A DNA stretch of 64,000 nucleotides from an uncultured Lachnospiraceae bacterium (GTDB lineage: Bacteria; Bacillota; Clostridia; Lachnospirales; Lachnospiraceae), in NCBI GenBank assembly GCA_910584205.1, contig CAJUAA010000010.1, positions 30,716 through 94,715 of the forward strand, given 5' to 3'. This document shows positions 26,250 to 34,702 of the stretch, in pieces. The notes below the pieces were generated by a model. That model searched no databases, was not told the origin of the DNA, and saw nothing but the letters and a program-made list of their open reading frames with translations. The position numbers and the translations under genes are program-made. Each line of letters starts with the position of its first letter. Position 1 is the first letter of the stretch.

Positions 26250-26507
26250 TCATTTCCTGCACAGCAGTTTTTCGATCCGCTCCATGACGGATTCTTCTTC
26301 CTCTCCTCCGTCCACGATCAGCTCCACCCAGTCCAGCCGGCGGACCCCCAGCGCCAGCACCTTGTGAATCTCTCCGGCACTGGCCATCCTCTTCCCGGAC
26401 CTCAGAAACACATATGCGTCCGATTCTTTTGCAATCTGTCCCAGCGACGCTGCAACGGCCATATGGATGCCTCCGGGAACGGCGACCTGCATTCGTTTTC
26501 TAAGCAT
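26250..26507 (-). CDS. HPr-like phosphocarrier paralogue of the glucitol PTS locus
   Basis: An 85-residue protein colinear with HPr. The phosphorylation site is kept as PGGIH with His15, but the usual HARPA is HMAVA, so Arg17 is Ala and Pro18 is Val. The regulatory serine, which precedes Ile in the KSIMGVL motif, is Glu46 (AGEIHKVL). The rest (ALGVRRLDWVELIVDGGEEE) is normal HPr. It could therefore still accept phosphate at His15, yet be blind to HPr kinase and perhaps mimic the Ser-P state (inference). The frame extends to 26609, but ATG at 26507 lies 10 bases after the EIIA stop and starts the HPr fold. It is the last gene of the gut locus. Confidence 0.8.
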   Translation of the reverse strand: MLRKRMQVAVPGGIHMAVAASLGQIAKESDAYVFLRSGKRMASAGEIHKVLALGVRRLDWVELIVDGGEEEESVMERIEKLLCRK

Positions 26508-26517
26508 GGATTCCGGG

Positions 26518-26877
26518 TCATGCCAGAATACGGATAACGCTTCCGATCTGAAGTACCGGCACTTCCGCTTCCTCCACCACCATGCTTCCCGGCAGACAGT
26601 CTTCTGCACCGCTGAACTGGATGGAAATATGCCCCAGCGCCTCCAGATTTTTCTGCATCACATGCCCGGTCACAAGAATCTTATACTCTTTTCCGTCGAT
26701 CTCCAGCACCTGCCCCGGCCCGATTACGGCATCCGCCTTTTTTACATCAATGCTGTAGCAGTAATCCTTCAGCGTGTCCGGCGCGCTGTCTCCGAATAAG
26801 ATAATGGTCTTTTCCTCTGCAAACGCAGATGCCAGATCTCCAACGCCTTTTACTTTATTTTCATAAATTGTTTTCAT
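26518..26877 (-). CDS. gutA: PTS glucitol/sorbitol-specific EIIA component
   Basis: A 119-residue cytoplasmic protein that passes phosphate from HPr to EIIB(Gut). It is colinear with E. coli SrlB: IYENKVKGVGDLASAFAEE, LFGDSAPDTLKDYCYSIDV, VIGPGQVLEIDGKEY, VTGHVMQKNLEALGHI and the GSVIRI tail. The length is typical. It lies downstream of the PRD regulator gene and just before the HPr-like gene. Gene naming differs between species (gutA/srlB), so the symbol is tentative. Confidence 0.92.
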   Translation of the reverse strand: MKTIYENKVKGVGDLASAFAEEKTIILFGDSAPDTLKDYCYSIDVKKADAVIGPGQVLEIDGKEYKILVTGHVMQKNLEALGHISIQFSGAEDCLPGSMVVEEAEVPVLQIGSVIRILA

Positions 26878-26986
26878 TAATAATACCTCCTGTTATGGTT
26901 CCGCATCCGTCCCTCTCCATGTCCCGGACAGATACCGTTTTCCTGTTTTCTTCCGCCTCTTCGGACAAGGCCGCTTTTCGACCCGC

Positions 26987-28900
26987 CTAAATATCTTCGA
27001 ACAATTCATTGTTCCGGATCATGTACAGGACAAATTCACTGCCCGATCTCAGTTTCGAAATGTCCTCCGCCAGCGTTTCTCCTGAGGAGATCACCAGCAG
27101 TTCATTATAGATATGTATCAAAATATCGTCATTCAGCTCTGAATCCTCCGGCAGCGCCAGAAGAAGGAGAAAACGGGTCCCTGGCCCTGTACGGTCTGAC
27201 ACTCCCACTGCCAGCACGATCTTCTCCCCCGGATACTGCAGATGGGGAAATCCGATCTGTTCGTCAAACAGCATCGTGCTCTTCTTCTCACGCTTCAGAA
27301 ACGCTTCTTTAAAATCTTCGTCCAGAACACCTTCTTCCGTCAGCTGTCCAATCATATACAGAACCGCTTCCAGATACGTGGTTTCCGGTTCCAGTACATA
27401 GAAATGTTCCGGTTCCAGGATCGTCGCGATCAGGGAATTGATTCCCGTCTTCATGGAAATATCCAGATTGCCCAGATATTTCAGCCGTTCGATCTGCCGC
27501 AGCACTTCCACCTCATCAAAAAACACTCCCAGGCAGATCACCGGCACCTCATCCGACTCATAGTTTCCGGAAGTGGAGATCAGCAGATCAAAATCGTCCC
27601 GGTCCTCCGCTTCTTTTTCCGAGAGCAGCTGGAATTCCGTCTGATCCGACATGATCTTTTCCAGCCGTGCCTGAATCAGTTTCCCGGAGATGGCGCCCTG
27701 CGCGCATACGATGCCCACCCGGAACGCCTTCTGGTTTTTATAGTGCTGCTCCTCCAGAAACAGGCTGAAATAGGAGGCAAGGAAGCCCAGCTCATCATCG
27801 GTCACAGTAAAGCGGGTCTGCTCTTCGATCACCGTTTTTGCCACCTCCGCCATCCGGCAGGCCAGCGGATACCGTTCCCGGATCTCCGCCAGAGCGTAAT
27901 TCCGGATGTAAAACCGGTATTTCAGCCGGTTCAGCATGAAATTAATGTGATAGACAAAATCATCCAGAAGATCCGTGGGAGAGATATGGAAATTCATATC
28001 ATAGGCGATCCGGTTCAGGATCTTTACCACCAGCTCCGCCACCTCTTCGCTGATCTCCGGCGCCTGCTGATCCCCCCGGCTCATGGGCGTACGCATTCCC
28101 GCGATGGGAAGGGAGAGAAAGAGAATCTCCTCCATGGGAATCTGCACCTGAAACATCTCCATGGTCCGGACGACGATTCTTTCTGCAAACCGCCAGGCAG
28201 TCGTCTGCTCCAGCTCATGATATTTCTCCTGAAGCCTGTTCAGCGGATGGTCATTCAATACCCGGTCGACCATCAGTGTATAAGAACGCATAAAATACTG
28301 CGTGGTCATATAGTCCAGGCCATATTCCTGACAGTATTCATGGACCATACTTTCCAGATCCTCATCCAGCAGAAAGGACTCAAACACCTGATCGTACATC
28401 TGTTCGAGTACCAGCAGCCGGAGCGACAGTTCGTCTCCCTCCAGCCTGATTCCCGTATTGGTCTTTCCGACAATCTGAAGCTGATAGCTTTCCAGCGTTT
28501 CCCTCAGCTTTTTCAGATCTCCGTTGATCGTCGTACGGCCCACACAGATCTCCTCTGCCAGATCATCGATGAGCACCGCCCCTTCCTCATGCATCAGACG
28601 GTTCAGAATGTAGCCGTAACGCTTCATCGGCGAATTCATATAGTCGCTTTGATTATATATGATCCGTTTTTTCTCCTGAAATGTTTTCCCGTCCAGTACA
28701 AAGAGCGTATATCTCCCGGACACGGATTCCACCAGCGCGCTGCCTTCCAGAAGCCGGTTCAGTTCTTTCATATCATTTCTTATGGTCTTCGTGCCTACCT
28801 GCAGCCTGTCTGCCAGACTTTCCAGCCTGGCAGTCCTGCGAAGCTCCATGATCTCCAGGATCTGTGCGAGCCTGCTGTCCGGTGTTCCCGATGTCATCAT
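26987..28900 (-). CDS. gutR: PRD-containing transcriptional activator of the gut operon (BglG/MtlR type)
   Basis: A 637-residue regulator. Domains in order: two N-terminal winged helices (SRLAQILEIMELRRTARLES, then DLAEEICVGRTTINGDLKKL), two PTS-regulation domains (about residues 170-400; a PRD His lies in FVYHINFMLNRL), an EIIB-like domain with Cys in IVCAQGAISGKL, and an EIIA-like domain with the phospho-His in IGFPHL. PTS-dependent phosphorylation would set its activity according to sorbitol supply. A GTG at 28987 extends the frame, but it overlaps a TATAAT box and a hairpin; ATG at 28900 follows GGGGGG by about seven bases. Confidence 0.9.
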   Translation of the reverse strand: MMTSGTPDSRLAQILEIMELRRTARLESLADRLQVGTKTIRNDMKELNRLLEGSALVESVSGRYTLFVLDGKTFQEKKRIIYNQSDYMNSPMKRYGYILNRLMHEEGAVLIDDLAEEICVGRTTINGDLKKLRETLESYQLQIVGKTNTGIRLEGDELSLRLLVLEQMYDQVFESFLLDEDLESMVHEYCQEYGLDYMTTQYFMRSYTLMVDRVLNDHPLNRLQEKYHELEQTTAWRFAERIVVRTMEMFQVQIPMEEILFLSLPIAGMRTPMSRGDQQAPEISEEVAELVVKILNRIAYDMNFHISPTDLLDDFVYHINFMLNRLKYRFYIRNYALAEIRERYPLACRMAEVAKTVIEEQTRFTVTDDELGFLASYFSLFLEEQHYKNQKAFRVGIVCAQGAISGKLIQARLEKIMSDQTEFQLLSEKEAEDRDDFDLLISTSGNYESDEVPVICLGVFFDEVEVLRQIERLKYLGNLDISMKTGINSLIATILEPEHFYVLEPETTYLEAVLYMIGQLTEEGVLDEDFKEAFLKREKKSTMLFDEQIGFPHLQYPGEKIVLAVGVSDRTGPGTRFLLLLALPEDSELNDDILIHIYNELLVISSGETLAEDISKLRSGSEFVLYMIRNNELFEDI

Positions 28901-28931
28901 CTGCATTCCCCCCGTCCGGATAAAGATCCGC

Positions 28932-28976
28932 GCCTGTCCTTCTTTGGACAGGCCGGTCTCTTTTTCCATTATTATA
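28932..28976 (-). promoter_or_regulatory. Promoter and leader hairpin of the PRD regulator gene
   Basis: On the minus strand TATAAT (28976-28971) is followed by an 8-bp perfect hairpin: GCCTGTCC, loop AAAGAA, GGACAGGC (28953-28932). No good -35 is visible (TTTTAA at best), which suits an activated promoter. The hairpin lies in the probable 5' leader. Confidence 0.45.
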
Positions 28977-29039
28977 CCGGAAAACACGCCCTGTTAAAAG
29001 TCCTGTCTCCGTCCGGAAGGAATCCCTTCTCCATCCGGA

Positions 29040-29855
29040 TCAGCCTCTCGTCTTTCCTCCGGCCACATTAAAAGTCACTCCATGGACATAAGAAGCTTTC
29101 TCGCTTCCCAGATAACACACCAGATCCGCCACCTCGGACAGCTTTCCGGAACGTCCCAGAGGCGTTGTGGAAGTCCTGCTGTACCCCGCCCGCAGTTCAT
29201 CGACGGTGATGCCTCTCGTATAGGCCAGAGCCGTCTCATAACCGATGGTACGCAGCCCGGTGGCTTCCATGATGCCCGGCGCCACGCCGACGACCCTGAC
29301 TCCCTTTCTCCCCATCTCCTTTGCCCAGGATCTGGTAAAAGAATTTACCGCGTTCTTGGTCGCCGCATAGATGCTCTGGCCTTCCGACCCTTCCAGTCCG
29401 CTTTCAGAAGACATGTTGATGATGACGCCGCTCTTTTTCTCCACCATCACGCGGCCTGCAGCCTGCGCGCACAGATAGACACCCTTCAGGTTTACATTGA
29501 CCACCTTGTCAAATACGGTATCGTCCAGTTCAAATTCGCTGTGGGGTTTTGCATCGTCTACCAGAAGCCTCGGAATATTGATGCCTGCGTTATTTACCAG
29601 TACGTCCACCGTTCCAAAGGTTTTCACCGTCTCCTCCACCATATGTTCCACGCTTTCCCGATCCGTCACATTCGTCACCACATAATGACATTTCTCCGAA
29701 TCCGAATCCATCCCCGGCGCCTCCGGGCTCATATCCGCAATGACCACATTGGCGCCCTGATTCAGGAATTCCTCTGCCACTGCTTTTCCGATCCCGGATG
29801 CTCCTCCTGTTACGATCACTGTCTTTCCTTCCAGATTTAACCATGTATTTTTCAT
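29040..29855 (-). CDS. gutF: Sorbitol-6-phosphate 2-dehydrogenase (SDR family)
   Basis: Oxidises sorbitol-6-phosphate to fructose-6-phosphate with NAD+. The 271-residue short-chain dehydrogenase has the Rossmann motif VTGGASGIGK, NNAGINIPRLLVDD, and the catalytic Ser (NMSSESGLEGSEG) with Tyr-x3-Lys (YAATK). The segment GVAPGIMEATGLRT and the ending NVAGGKTRG are diagnostic of the lactobacillal GutF/SorF type rather than E. coli SrlD. It is downstream of EIIB in the gut operon. The start has GGAAAGG upstream. Confidence 0.93.
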   Translation of the reverse strand: MKNTWLNLEGKTVIVTGGASGIGKAVAEEFLNQGANVVIADMSPEAPGMDSDSEKCHYVVTNVTDRESVEHMVEETVKTFGTVDVLVNNAGINIPRLLVDDAKPHSEFELDDTVFDKVVNVNLKGVYLCAQAAGRVMVEKKSGVIINMSSESGLEGSEGQSIYAATKNAVNSFTRSWAKEMGRKGVRVVGVAPGIMEATGLRTIGYETALAYTRGITVDELRAGYSRTSTTPLGRSGKLSEVADLVCYLGSEKASYVHGVTFNVAGGKTRG

Positions 29856-29896
29856 TTGATTCTCTTCCTTTCCTTATTTGAGTCTGTATGTGTGAT

Positions 29897-30925
29897 TTAA
29901 TATAGCCCTATGCTTGCCACCCATGCGGCCAGTACCCTGGGCACGCCGACCAGGAATCTGGAATACAGGACAGAAGGGACTCCCACTTCCACGGTTTCCG
30001 GCTCCGCCTCCGCAAGCCCCAGGCCCACCGGGATGAAATCACATGCGCACTGGGTATTGATGGCGAACAGCGCCGGGAGCGCCAGGCTCGGAGCAATGTT
30101 TCCTTTTCCGATCTCCACGCCGATCATGGTGCCGATGACCTGCGCGATGACCGCGCCCGGTCCCAGCAGCGCCGACAGCACCGGGATCGAACAGATAAAT
30201 CCAAGGATGACCAGGCCCACGCCGTTTCCTGCCAGCGGCACCAGAAGCTTCGCGAACCAGTCGCCGAATCCGGAGCCCTGAATGATACCGATCAGCATGG
30301 CTACGAATGCCATGAACGGCAGAATCGTCGTAATCATGGACTGCACCGCATCTCTCGCCGCCTGGTACAGGGTATTCACCACCTTGCCCGCGCCCATGCC
30401 GATCTTCTGGATGATGCTGGATTTGCTGGTTTCTCCCAATGTCTCGGACACCTTTTTATTGGTACTGTATTTGAATCTGCGTTCCGGCTCCGCCTTTGCT
30501 TCCTCTGCTTCCTTCGTAGGAGCTTCCTCTTCCGCCGGTACCGCGGAGCCGTCCGCCGGACTGATCTGATCCGGACCTACCGCCGACACGTAGATATCTT
30601 CTGTGATAAACCTGGCCAGCGGCCCGCTCTTCCCAACCGGCATGATATTGACCGTAGGAATCCGTTTCTGCGGATAGATCCCGCACCGCAGCGTACCGCC
30701 GCAGTCGATGACCACCAGAAAGATCTCCTCATCCGGAACCGATGTTTTGAATCCGTTCACAGCCGTACATCCGGTCAGCTTCACGATTTTCTCAATGATA
30801 TCCGGTTCCGCGCCTCCTCCTGTGATAAAGACGACCTTGTCTTTTCCTTCCTTCGGCATGACGGTCAGAGGCCCTCCAAACCCGCCGCTCCCTCTCTCGA
30901 TCTTTATTGCTCTGTATTCTGCCAT
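29897..30925 (-). CDS. gutB: PTS glucitol/sorbitol-specific EIIB component (EIIBC)
   Basis: A 342-residue protein. The N-terminal half is the phospho-accepting EIIB domain (VFITGGGAEPDIIEKIVKL, VIDCGGTLRCGIYP with the likely active Cys, MPVGKSGPLARF). A charged linker of Ala/Glu (about 140-165) leads to a membrane domain of about five helices with LGPGAVIAQVIGTMIG and NTQCACDFIPVGLG. This matches SrlE/GutE. A GTG-type extension to 30979 exists; ATG at 30925 has GGAGG eight bases upstream. Gene order gutC-gutB-gutF marks one operon. Confidence 0.93.
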   Translation of the reverse strand: MAEYRAIKIERGSGGFGGPLTVMPKEGKDKVVFITGGGAEPDIIEKIVKLTGCTAVNGFKTSVPDEEIFLVVIDCGGTLRCGIYPQKRIPTVNIMPVGKSGPLARFITEDIYVSAVGPDQISPADGSAVPAEEEAPTKEAEEAKAEPERRFKYSTNKKVSETLGETSKSSIIQKIGMGAGKVVNTLYQAARDAVQSMITTILPFMAFVAMLIGIIQGSGFGDWFAKLLVPLAGNGVGLVILGFICSIPVLSALLGPGAVIAQVIGTMIGVEIGKGNIAPSLALPALFAINTQCACDFIPVGLGLAEAEPETVEVGVPSVLYSRFLVGVPRVLAAWVASIGLY

Positions 30926-31003
30926 CTCATTTCCCTCCAATTCAAGGTTCCGTACCTGCCCCGGATCTGTGCCGGACACGATACTGTTTTTCCTGTTTTC
31001 CGC

Positions 31004-31546
31004 TTATGATAAGGTGTTCTTCAGTTCAATTTTCTGCTGCTTCATGACAAATGTGGTCGTGAAGTCCGTGATCCAGCCTGCGAAGAAGTTCATGACCAGT
31101 CCGACCAGCAGATAGCGGATTGCCAGCGGTGTCGTACTGAGCCCCAACGTTGTGATCCCGTCCGCAATCCCCAGATAAATGAAGATCTCTCCCACATTGA
31201 TGTGCGGAAACATACCGCTGTTGGTATGGCAGTGATAGGTGGAAGACGCGTAATAGCTTGGTTTCATCCTCTCCGGGAGGAATTTCCCCATGGACAGGGC
31301 CATGGGATTGCCCAGCATGAACGCGGACAGGAACGGAAGCACTCCATAAGCCATAATCACATTGCCGGAACAGATCTTTGCAAATTTATTGATCCTCTCC
31401 TGCCCGATCAATGCGATCAGCGCATTCATAAACACCAGTAGCAGTAATACCTTCGGTACGATGGTGGAGACCCAGTTGACAAAGGTGAGAGCGCCTGCGT
31501 CGAACAGTCCCATAAAGCCTTCTGCTGCATTTACTATTATATTCAT
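31004..31546 (-). CDS. gutC: PTS glucitol/sorbitol-specific EIIC component
   Basis: A 180-residue membrane protein that forms the sugar channel with the membrane part of EIIB. Family motifs: LPFLSAFMLGNPMALSMGKF, PSYYASSTYHCHTNSGMFPH and GLVMNFFAGWITDF. The length equals SrlA-type proteins. ATG at 31546 is chosen over 31573 because AGGAGG stands five bases upstream. It lies between gutM and gutB. Confidence 0.93.
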   Translation of the reverse strand: MNIIVNAAEGFMGLFDAGALTFVNWVSTIVPKVLLLLVFMNALIALIGQERINKFAKICSGNVIMAYGVLPFLSAFMLGNPMALSMGKFLPERMKPSYYASSTYHCHTNSGMFPHINVGEIFIYLGIADGITTLGLSTTPLAIRYLLVGLVMNFFAGWITDFTTTFVMKQQKIELKNTLS

Positions 31547-31605
31547 ACAAACCTCCTGATTTTTGTACTGCATCCGCCTCTCTTAAAATCCCCCGGCAGA
31601 CGCAG

Positions 31606-32067
31606 CTATTCTGCTTCCGCATGGGGCAGCAGCCGCCTCAGTGTATTGGCTGCTTTCGTAAGCGGCGCCGGTTCCTCCATGAGCTCGCCTCCCGACATCA
31701 GAACCCGGTAGTTGGAGGACGCTTCCAGAACAGCCTTTGTAAGCGGCGCCGGAAGGTGCATCCTCTGACAGTCCTCTTTCCGGATCGCGCCCACATCCAT
31801 CCCCTCGAATCCCTTCAGGGGCCGGACTCTGGCAAATACGGTCACGCCCTGCATGCAGCTGCCCTCCAGGATGTCCCCGCCTCCGTCTATGGCAAACATC
31901 ACGATCGCTCCTGCCCGGAAAGCGCCTCTGGCCTTTCCGATCGCCACACGCCCTCTCTGCCTCAGGCTTCGATAAGAACCCATGAAGCTTCTCATCTGCA
32001 GGAAAGTCAGAAGATACTGCAGGGCAAATGCGATACAGAACAGTATGATCAGCGGAATGATGTTCAT
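31606..32067 (-). CDS. gutM: Glucitol operon activator protein GutM
   Basis: A 153-residue member of the GutM family, which acts together with the gut regulator. A single N-terminal membrane segment (IIPLIILFCIAFALQYLLTF) is followed by the conserved RGRVAIGKARGAFRAGAIVMFAID (read in two parts) and a helical tail. It is the first gene of the minus-strand gut operon, with AAAGGAG nine bases before ATG, and is divergent from the EIIC-EIIB fusion. Confidence 0.9.
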   Translation of the reverse strand: MNIIPLIILFCIAFALQYLLTFLQMRSFMGSYRSLRQRGRVAIGKARGAFRAGAIVMFAIDGGGDILEGSCMQGVTVFARVRPLKGFEGMDVGAIRKEDCQRMHLPAPLTKAVLEASSNYRVLMSGGELMEEPAPLTKAANTLRRLLPHAEAE

Positions 32068-32148
32068 GATTTGTTTCTCCTTTCAGAACCTGTTATCGTG
32101 TGTCAGACATCCGTCCAAGTCACCTGGCCATGTGTACTTTGCTTTGTC

Positions 32149-32161
32149 TGATGACATCATA
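32149..32161 (-). promoter_or_regulatory. Putative gutM promoter -10 and palindrome
   Basis: TATGAT (32161-32156, minus strand) with a poor TTAATT 17 bases upstream; overlapping it is the palindrome TGATGACATCA (32149-32159), a candidate activator or repressor site. Confidence 0.35.
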
Positions 32162-32203
32162 CCTGATTTTTCAGTCATAATTAATACATTCTTTTTCCCG
32201 GCA

Positions 32204-32232
32204 TTGGAAATCGTCTGTAAATATGTTATATT
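32204..32232 (+). promoter_or_regulatory. Promoter of the EIIC-EIIB fusion gene
   Basis: TTGGAA (32204-32209), 17-bp spacer, TATATT (32227-32232); the ATG lies 40 bases further, with AGGAG upstream. Confidence 0.6.
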
Positions 32233-32272
32233 GGGATTGTGAAAAAGATATCAGATCAGGAGAATTGACCAT

Positions 32273-33821
32273 ATGACGAATCTCATCGATACGATCCTAC
32301 TGTTTTTTGCGGACTGGTTTTCCTACGGAGGCAGTTTCCTTGTCTCCTGGTGCACGGATCTCATACCGACCATCTTCATGGTCCTGATCCTGACCAACGC
32401 GCTGATCCGCCTGATTCCTGAAAGTTTCATAGAAAAAGCAGCAGCGCTGGCTTCCCGGCATCTGCTGCTCAAATATATGGTAATTCCGTTTCTGGGTGCC
32501 ATCCTTCTTGGCAACCCCTCCGCCCTGACGCTGGGACGTTTCATGCCGGAAAAGGACAAGCCCTCCTACTTTGCCTGCGCCTCCTTTTTCTGCCATACCA
32601 GCAGCGGCGTCTTTCCGCATATCAACTCATCGGAACTGTTTATCTGGCTTGGCATCGCCCGCGGCGTCGAGACGCTGGGATATTCGATCTATCCGCTTGC
32701 CGTCCGTTATCTGGCCGCCGGACTCATTGCCAATTTTATATGCGGGGTTATCACCGACCGCACCACTGCGTATTACTGCCGGAAAATGCACGTTACGCTT
32801 TCGGACCGGACAGACCTCCACAGTCCCGCCGCCCCAAAAGCCGCACCGGACCCGGAGGCTCTTTCCCCGTCCGTATGGCATGAGATCTGCATCCGGGCCG
32901 GAAGAAGCGGCTGCGGCGGGCCTGTTACCGTAAAGCCGGATGCACAGCGCCGGAAGCTGGTCTACGTGACCGGCGGCGGAATCCGGCCGGACATCGTGGA
33001 CCGGATCGAACAGCTGACCGGATGCACTTCCGTCAACGGCTTTTCCTCCACGGTCCCGGACGAAGAGGTCTTTCTGGCCGTCGTCGACTGCGGAGGCACC
33101 CTGCGCTGCGGCATCTATCCTAAAAAAGGAATCCCGACGATCAACCTTATGCCCACGGGAAAAAGCGGCCCTCTTGCCCGGTACATGACGGATGACCTGT
33201 ATGTATCAGACGTGTCTGCCGATTGTATCATCTCTGCCGGGAACCTGGAAGCCGGAACGAAAAAGGCGGCCGTCTGCCTGCCGGAACGCTTGATCCGTCT
33301 GCAGGCAGACGTTCTTTCCTGCTTCGGAAAAGGCTGCTGCCTGTTCTACAAGGCCTCTCAGGACAGCGTACACACGATCCTGCACACCCTGCTGCCTCTC
33401 ATGGGCTTCGTCTCCCTTCTGACCGCTTTTGTGGAATGCTCCGGAATGAACAGACAGATCGCCGGACTGCTCACTCCCCTGTCCTCAAACCTGACTGGTT
33501 TTCTTCTGCTGGGGCTGATCATATCTTTTCCGCTCCTTGCCCCCATCCTGGCGCCGGGAGCCATTCATTGCACAGGTTACCGGAACCGTCATCGGCGCTC
33601 AGATCGGAAACGGTATGATCGCCGCCTCTCTTGCGCTTCCGGCGCTGTTCGCAGTCAATACACAGGCCGCCTGCGATTTCGTCCCGGTTGGCCTCGGACT
33701 TGCCGACGCCGGAGAAAATACGATCAAGGTCGGCATTTCCTCCGTGCTTACTTCCCGTTTTCTGACCAGTGTCCTGCGCATCCTGATTGCCTGGCTGTTC
33801 AGTTTTCAGCTTTACACATAA
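32273..33821 (+). pseudogene. Frameshifted fusion of glucitol PTS EIIC and EIIB(C) components
   Basis: Residues 1-180 are a second EIIC (LGNPSALTLGRFMPEKDKPS, CHTSSGVFPHIN). They are fused through a Pro/Ala linker (about 185-200) to a second EIIB domain (YVTGGGIRPDIVDRIEQL, VVDCGGTLRCGIYP, MPTGKSGPLARY) and its membrane region. At about 33560-33572, where gutB encodes GPGAVIAQV, the sequence reads GGAGCCATTCATTGCACAG: one extra base, apparently from ATTC/ATTG repetition. The frame then runs as Arg-rich nonsense to 33838, while the true C-terminus (VTGTVIGAQIGNGMIAA ... FQLYT) continues in the next frame to 33821. Separate genes are the norm, so both the fusion and the frameshift are unusual. 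Sequencing error, recent decay or slippage cannot be told apart here. Confidence 0.8.
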
Positions 33822-33823
33822 AA

Positions 33824-33848
33824 GGGAGACTTTCCTGAAAAGTCTCCC
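33824..33848. terminator. Bidirectional terminator between the PTS fusion and the response regulator
   Basis: GGGAGACTTT, loop of 5, AAAGTCTCCC; TTTTATG follows on the minus strand and GCTCTCTT on the plus strand. It begins 3 bases after the TAA of the fusion gene and 7 bases past the regulator stop. Confidence 0.8.
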
Positions 33849-33854
33849 GCTCTC

Positions 33855-34529
33855 TTATCCTTCCATCTTGTACCCCAGGCCCCAGACCGTCCGGATCATC
33901 TCGCCCTTGTCGCCCAGCTTGCTTCTCAGCTTCTTTACATGCGTATCGATCGTCCTGGCATCTCCAAAATAATCGTAATTCCATACATTGTTCAGAATCT
34001 TTTCCCGGGACAGGGCAATTCCCTCATTTTCCATAAAATAGGCCAGAAGCTCGAACTCTTTATAACTCAGCTCCACGTCCTTCCCGTCAAGCTTCACCTG
34101 ATGGGCTGCTTTGTTCAGTTCGATGCCGCCCACCCGGATGATGTCCTCACTGTTGAACTGGCCTGTCCTCCGCAGGATCGCCTCCACTCTCGCCACCAGG
34201 ATCTTCGGACTGAAGGGCTTTGTAATATATTCGTCAACCCCCAGTTCAAATCCCTGCAGTTCATCATGCTCGTCGCTTTTCGCCGTCAGCATGATGATCG
34301 GAACTTTCGCGTACTTCCGAATCTCCCGGCAGACCTGCCACCCGTCCATCTTCGGCATCATCACATCCAGAATGACCAGCGCGATATCCTTCTGCTCATA
34401 GAAAAGATCCAGTGCCTCCTCCCCGTCTCCGGCTTCCAGCACTTCATAATCCTGTTTCACCAGAAAATCCCTGACCAGCTTACGCATCCGGCTTTCGTCG
34501 TCCACCACCAGTACCTTCCGTTTTTCCAT
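33855..34529 (-). CDS. OmpR/PhoB-family response regulator, orphan
   Basis: A 224-residue regulator. The receiver domain (1-120) has the acidic pair VVDDE, the phospho-acceptor Asp in VILDVMMPKMDG and Lys in YITKPF. A winged-helix DNA-binding domain (about 130-224) includes LSYKEFELLAYF, the recognition region DARTIDTHVKKLRSKL and GLGYKME. No histidine kinase gene is adjacent. The similarly solitary kinase at 15099-16610 could be its partner (inference only). A long inverted repeat overlaps its promoter. Confidence 0.93.
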   Translation of the reverse strand: MEKRKVLVVDDESRMRKLVRDFLVKQDYEVLEAGDGEEALDLFYEQKDIALVILDVMMPKMDGWQVCREIRKYAKVPIIMLTAKSDEHDELQGFELGVDEYITKPFSPKILVARVEAILRRTGQFNSEDIIRVGGIELNKAAHQVKLDGKDVELSYKEFELLAYFMENEGIALSREKILNNVWNYDYFGDARTIDTHVKKLRSKLGDKGEMIRTVWGLGYKMEG

Positions 34530-34554
34530 CTGACAACTCCGTTTCTTATCTGCT

Positions 34555-34585
34555 TTTACCTGATAATCTGATTATAACAGGTAAA
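34555..34585 (-). promoter_or_regulatory. Inverted repeat over the response regulator promoter
   Basis: TTTACCTG (34555-34562) and CAGGTAAA (34578-34585) form perfect 8-bp arms, with inner ATAATC/GATTAT also complementary. The -10 box TATAAT of the regulator gene (34576-34571, minus strand) lies within it, so self-regulation is likely. Confidence 0.5.
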
Positions 34586-34702
34586 TATGTTCGTTTTGTG
34601 AACAATAAAGCGAAACTGTATTAACTTCTCTGCAAAATATGACGATATAATAAAATAAAAGGTTTCTGCCAGAATCAATGCACTATGAAAGGAGGTGGCC
34701 CT

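Noticed and set aside
27242..29071. A 609-codon plus-strand frame opposite the PRD regulator
   Set aside because: Antisense shadow of a gene with clear PRD and PTS domains; composition is atypical and no ribosome site exists.
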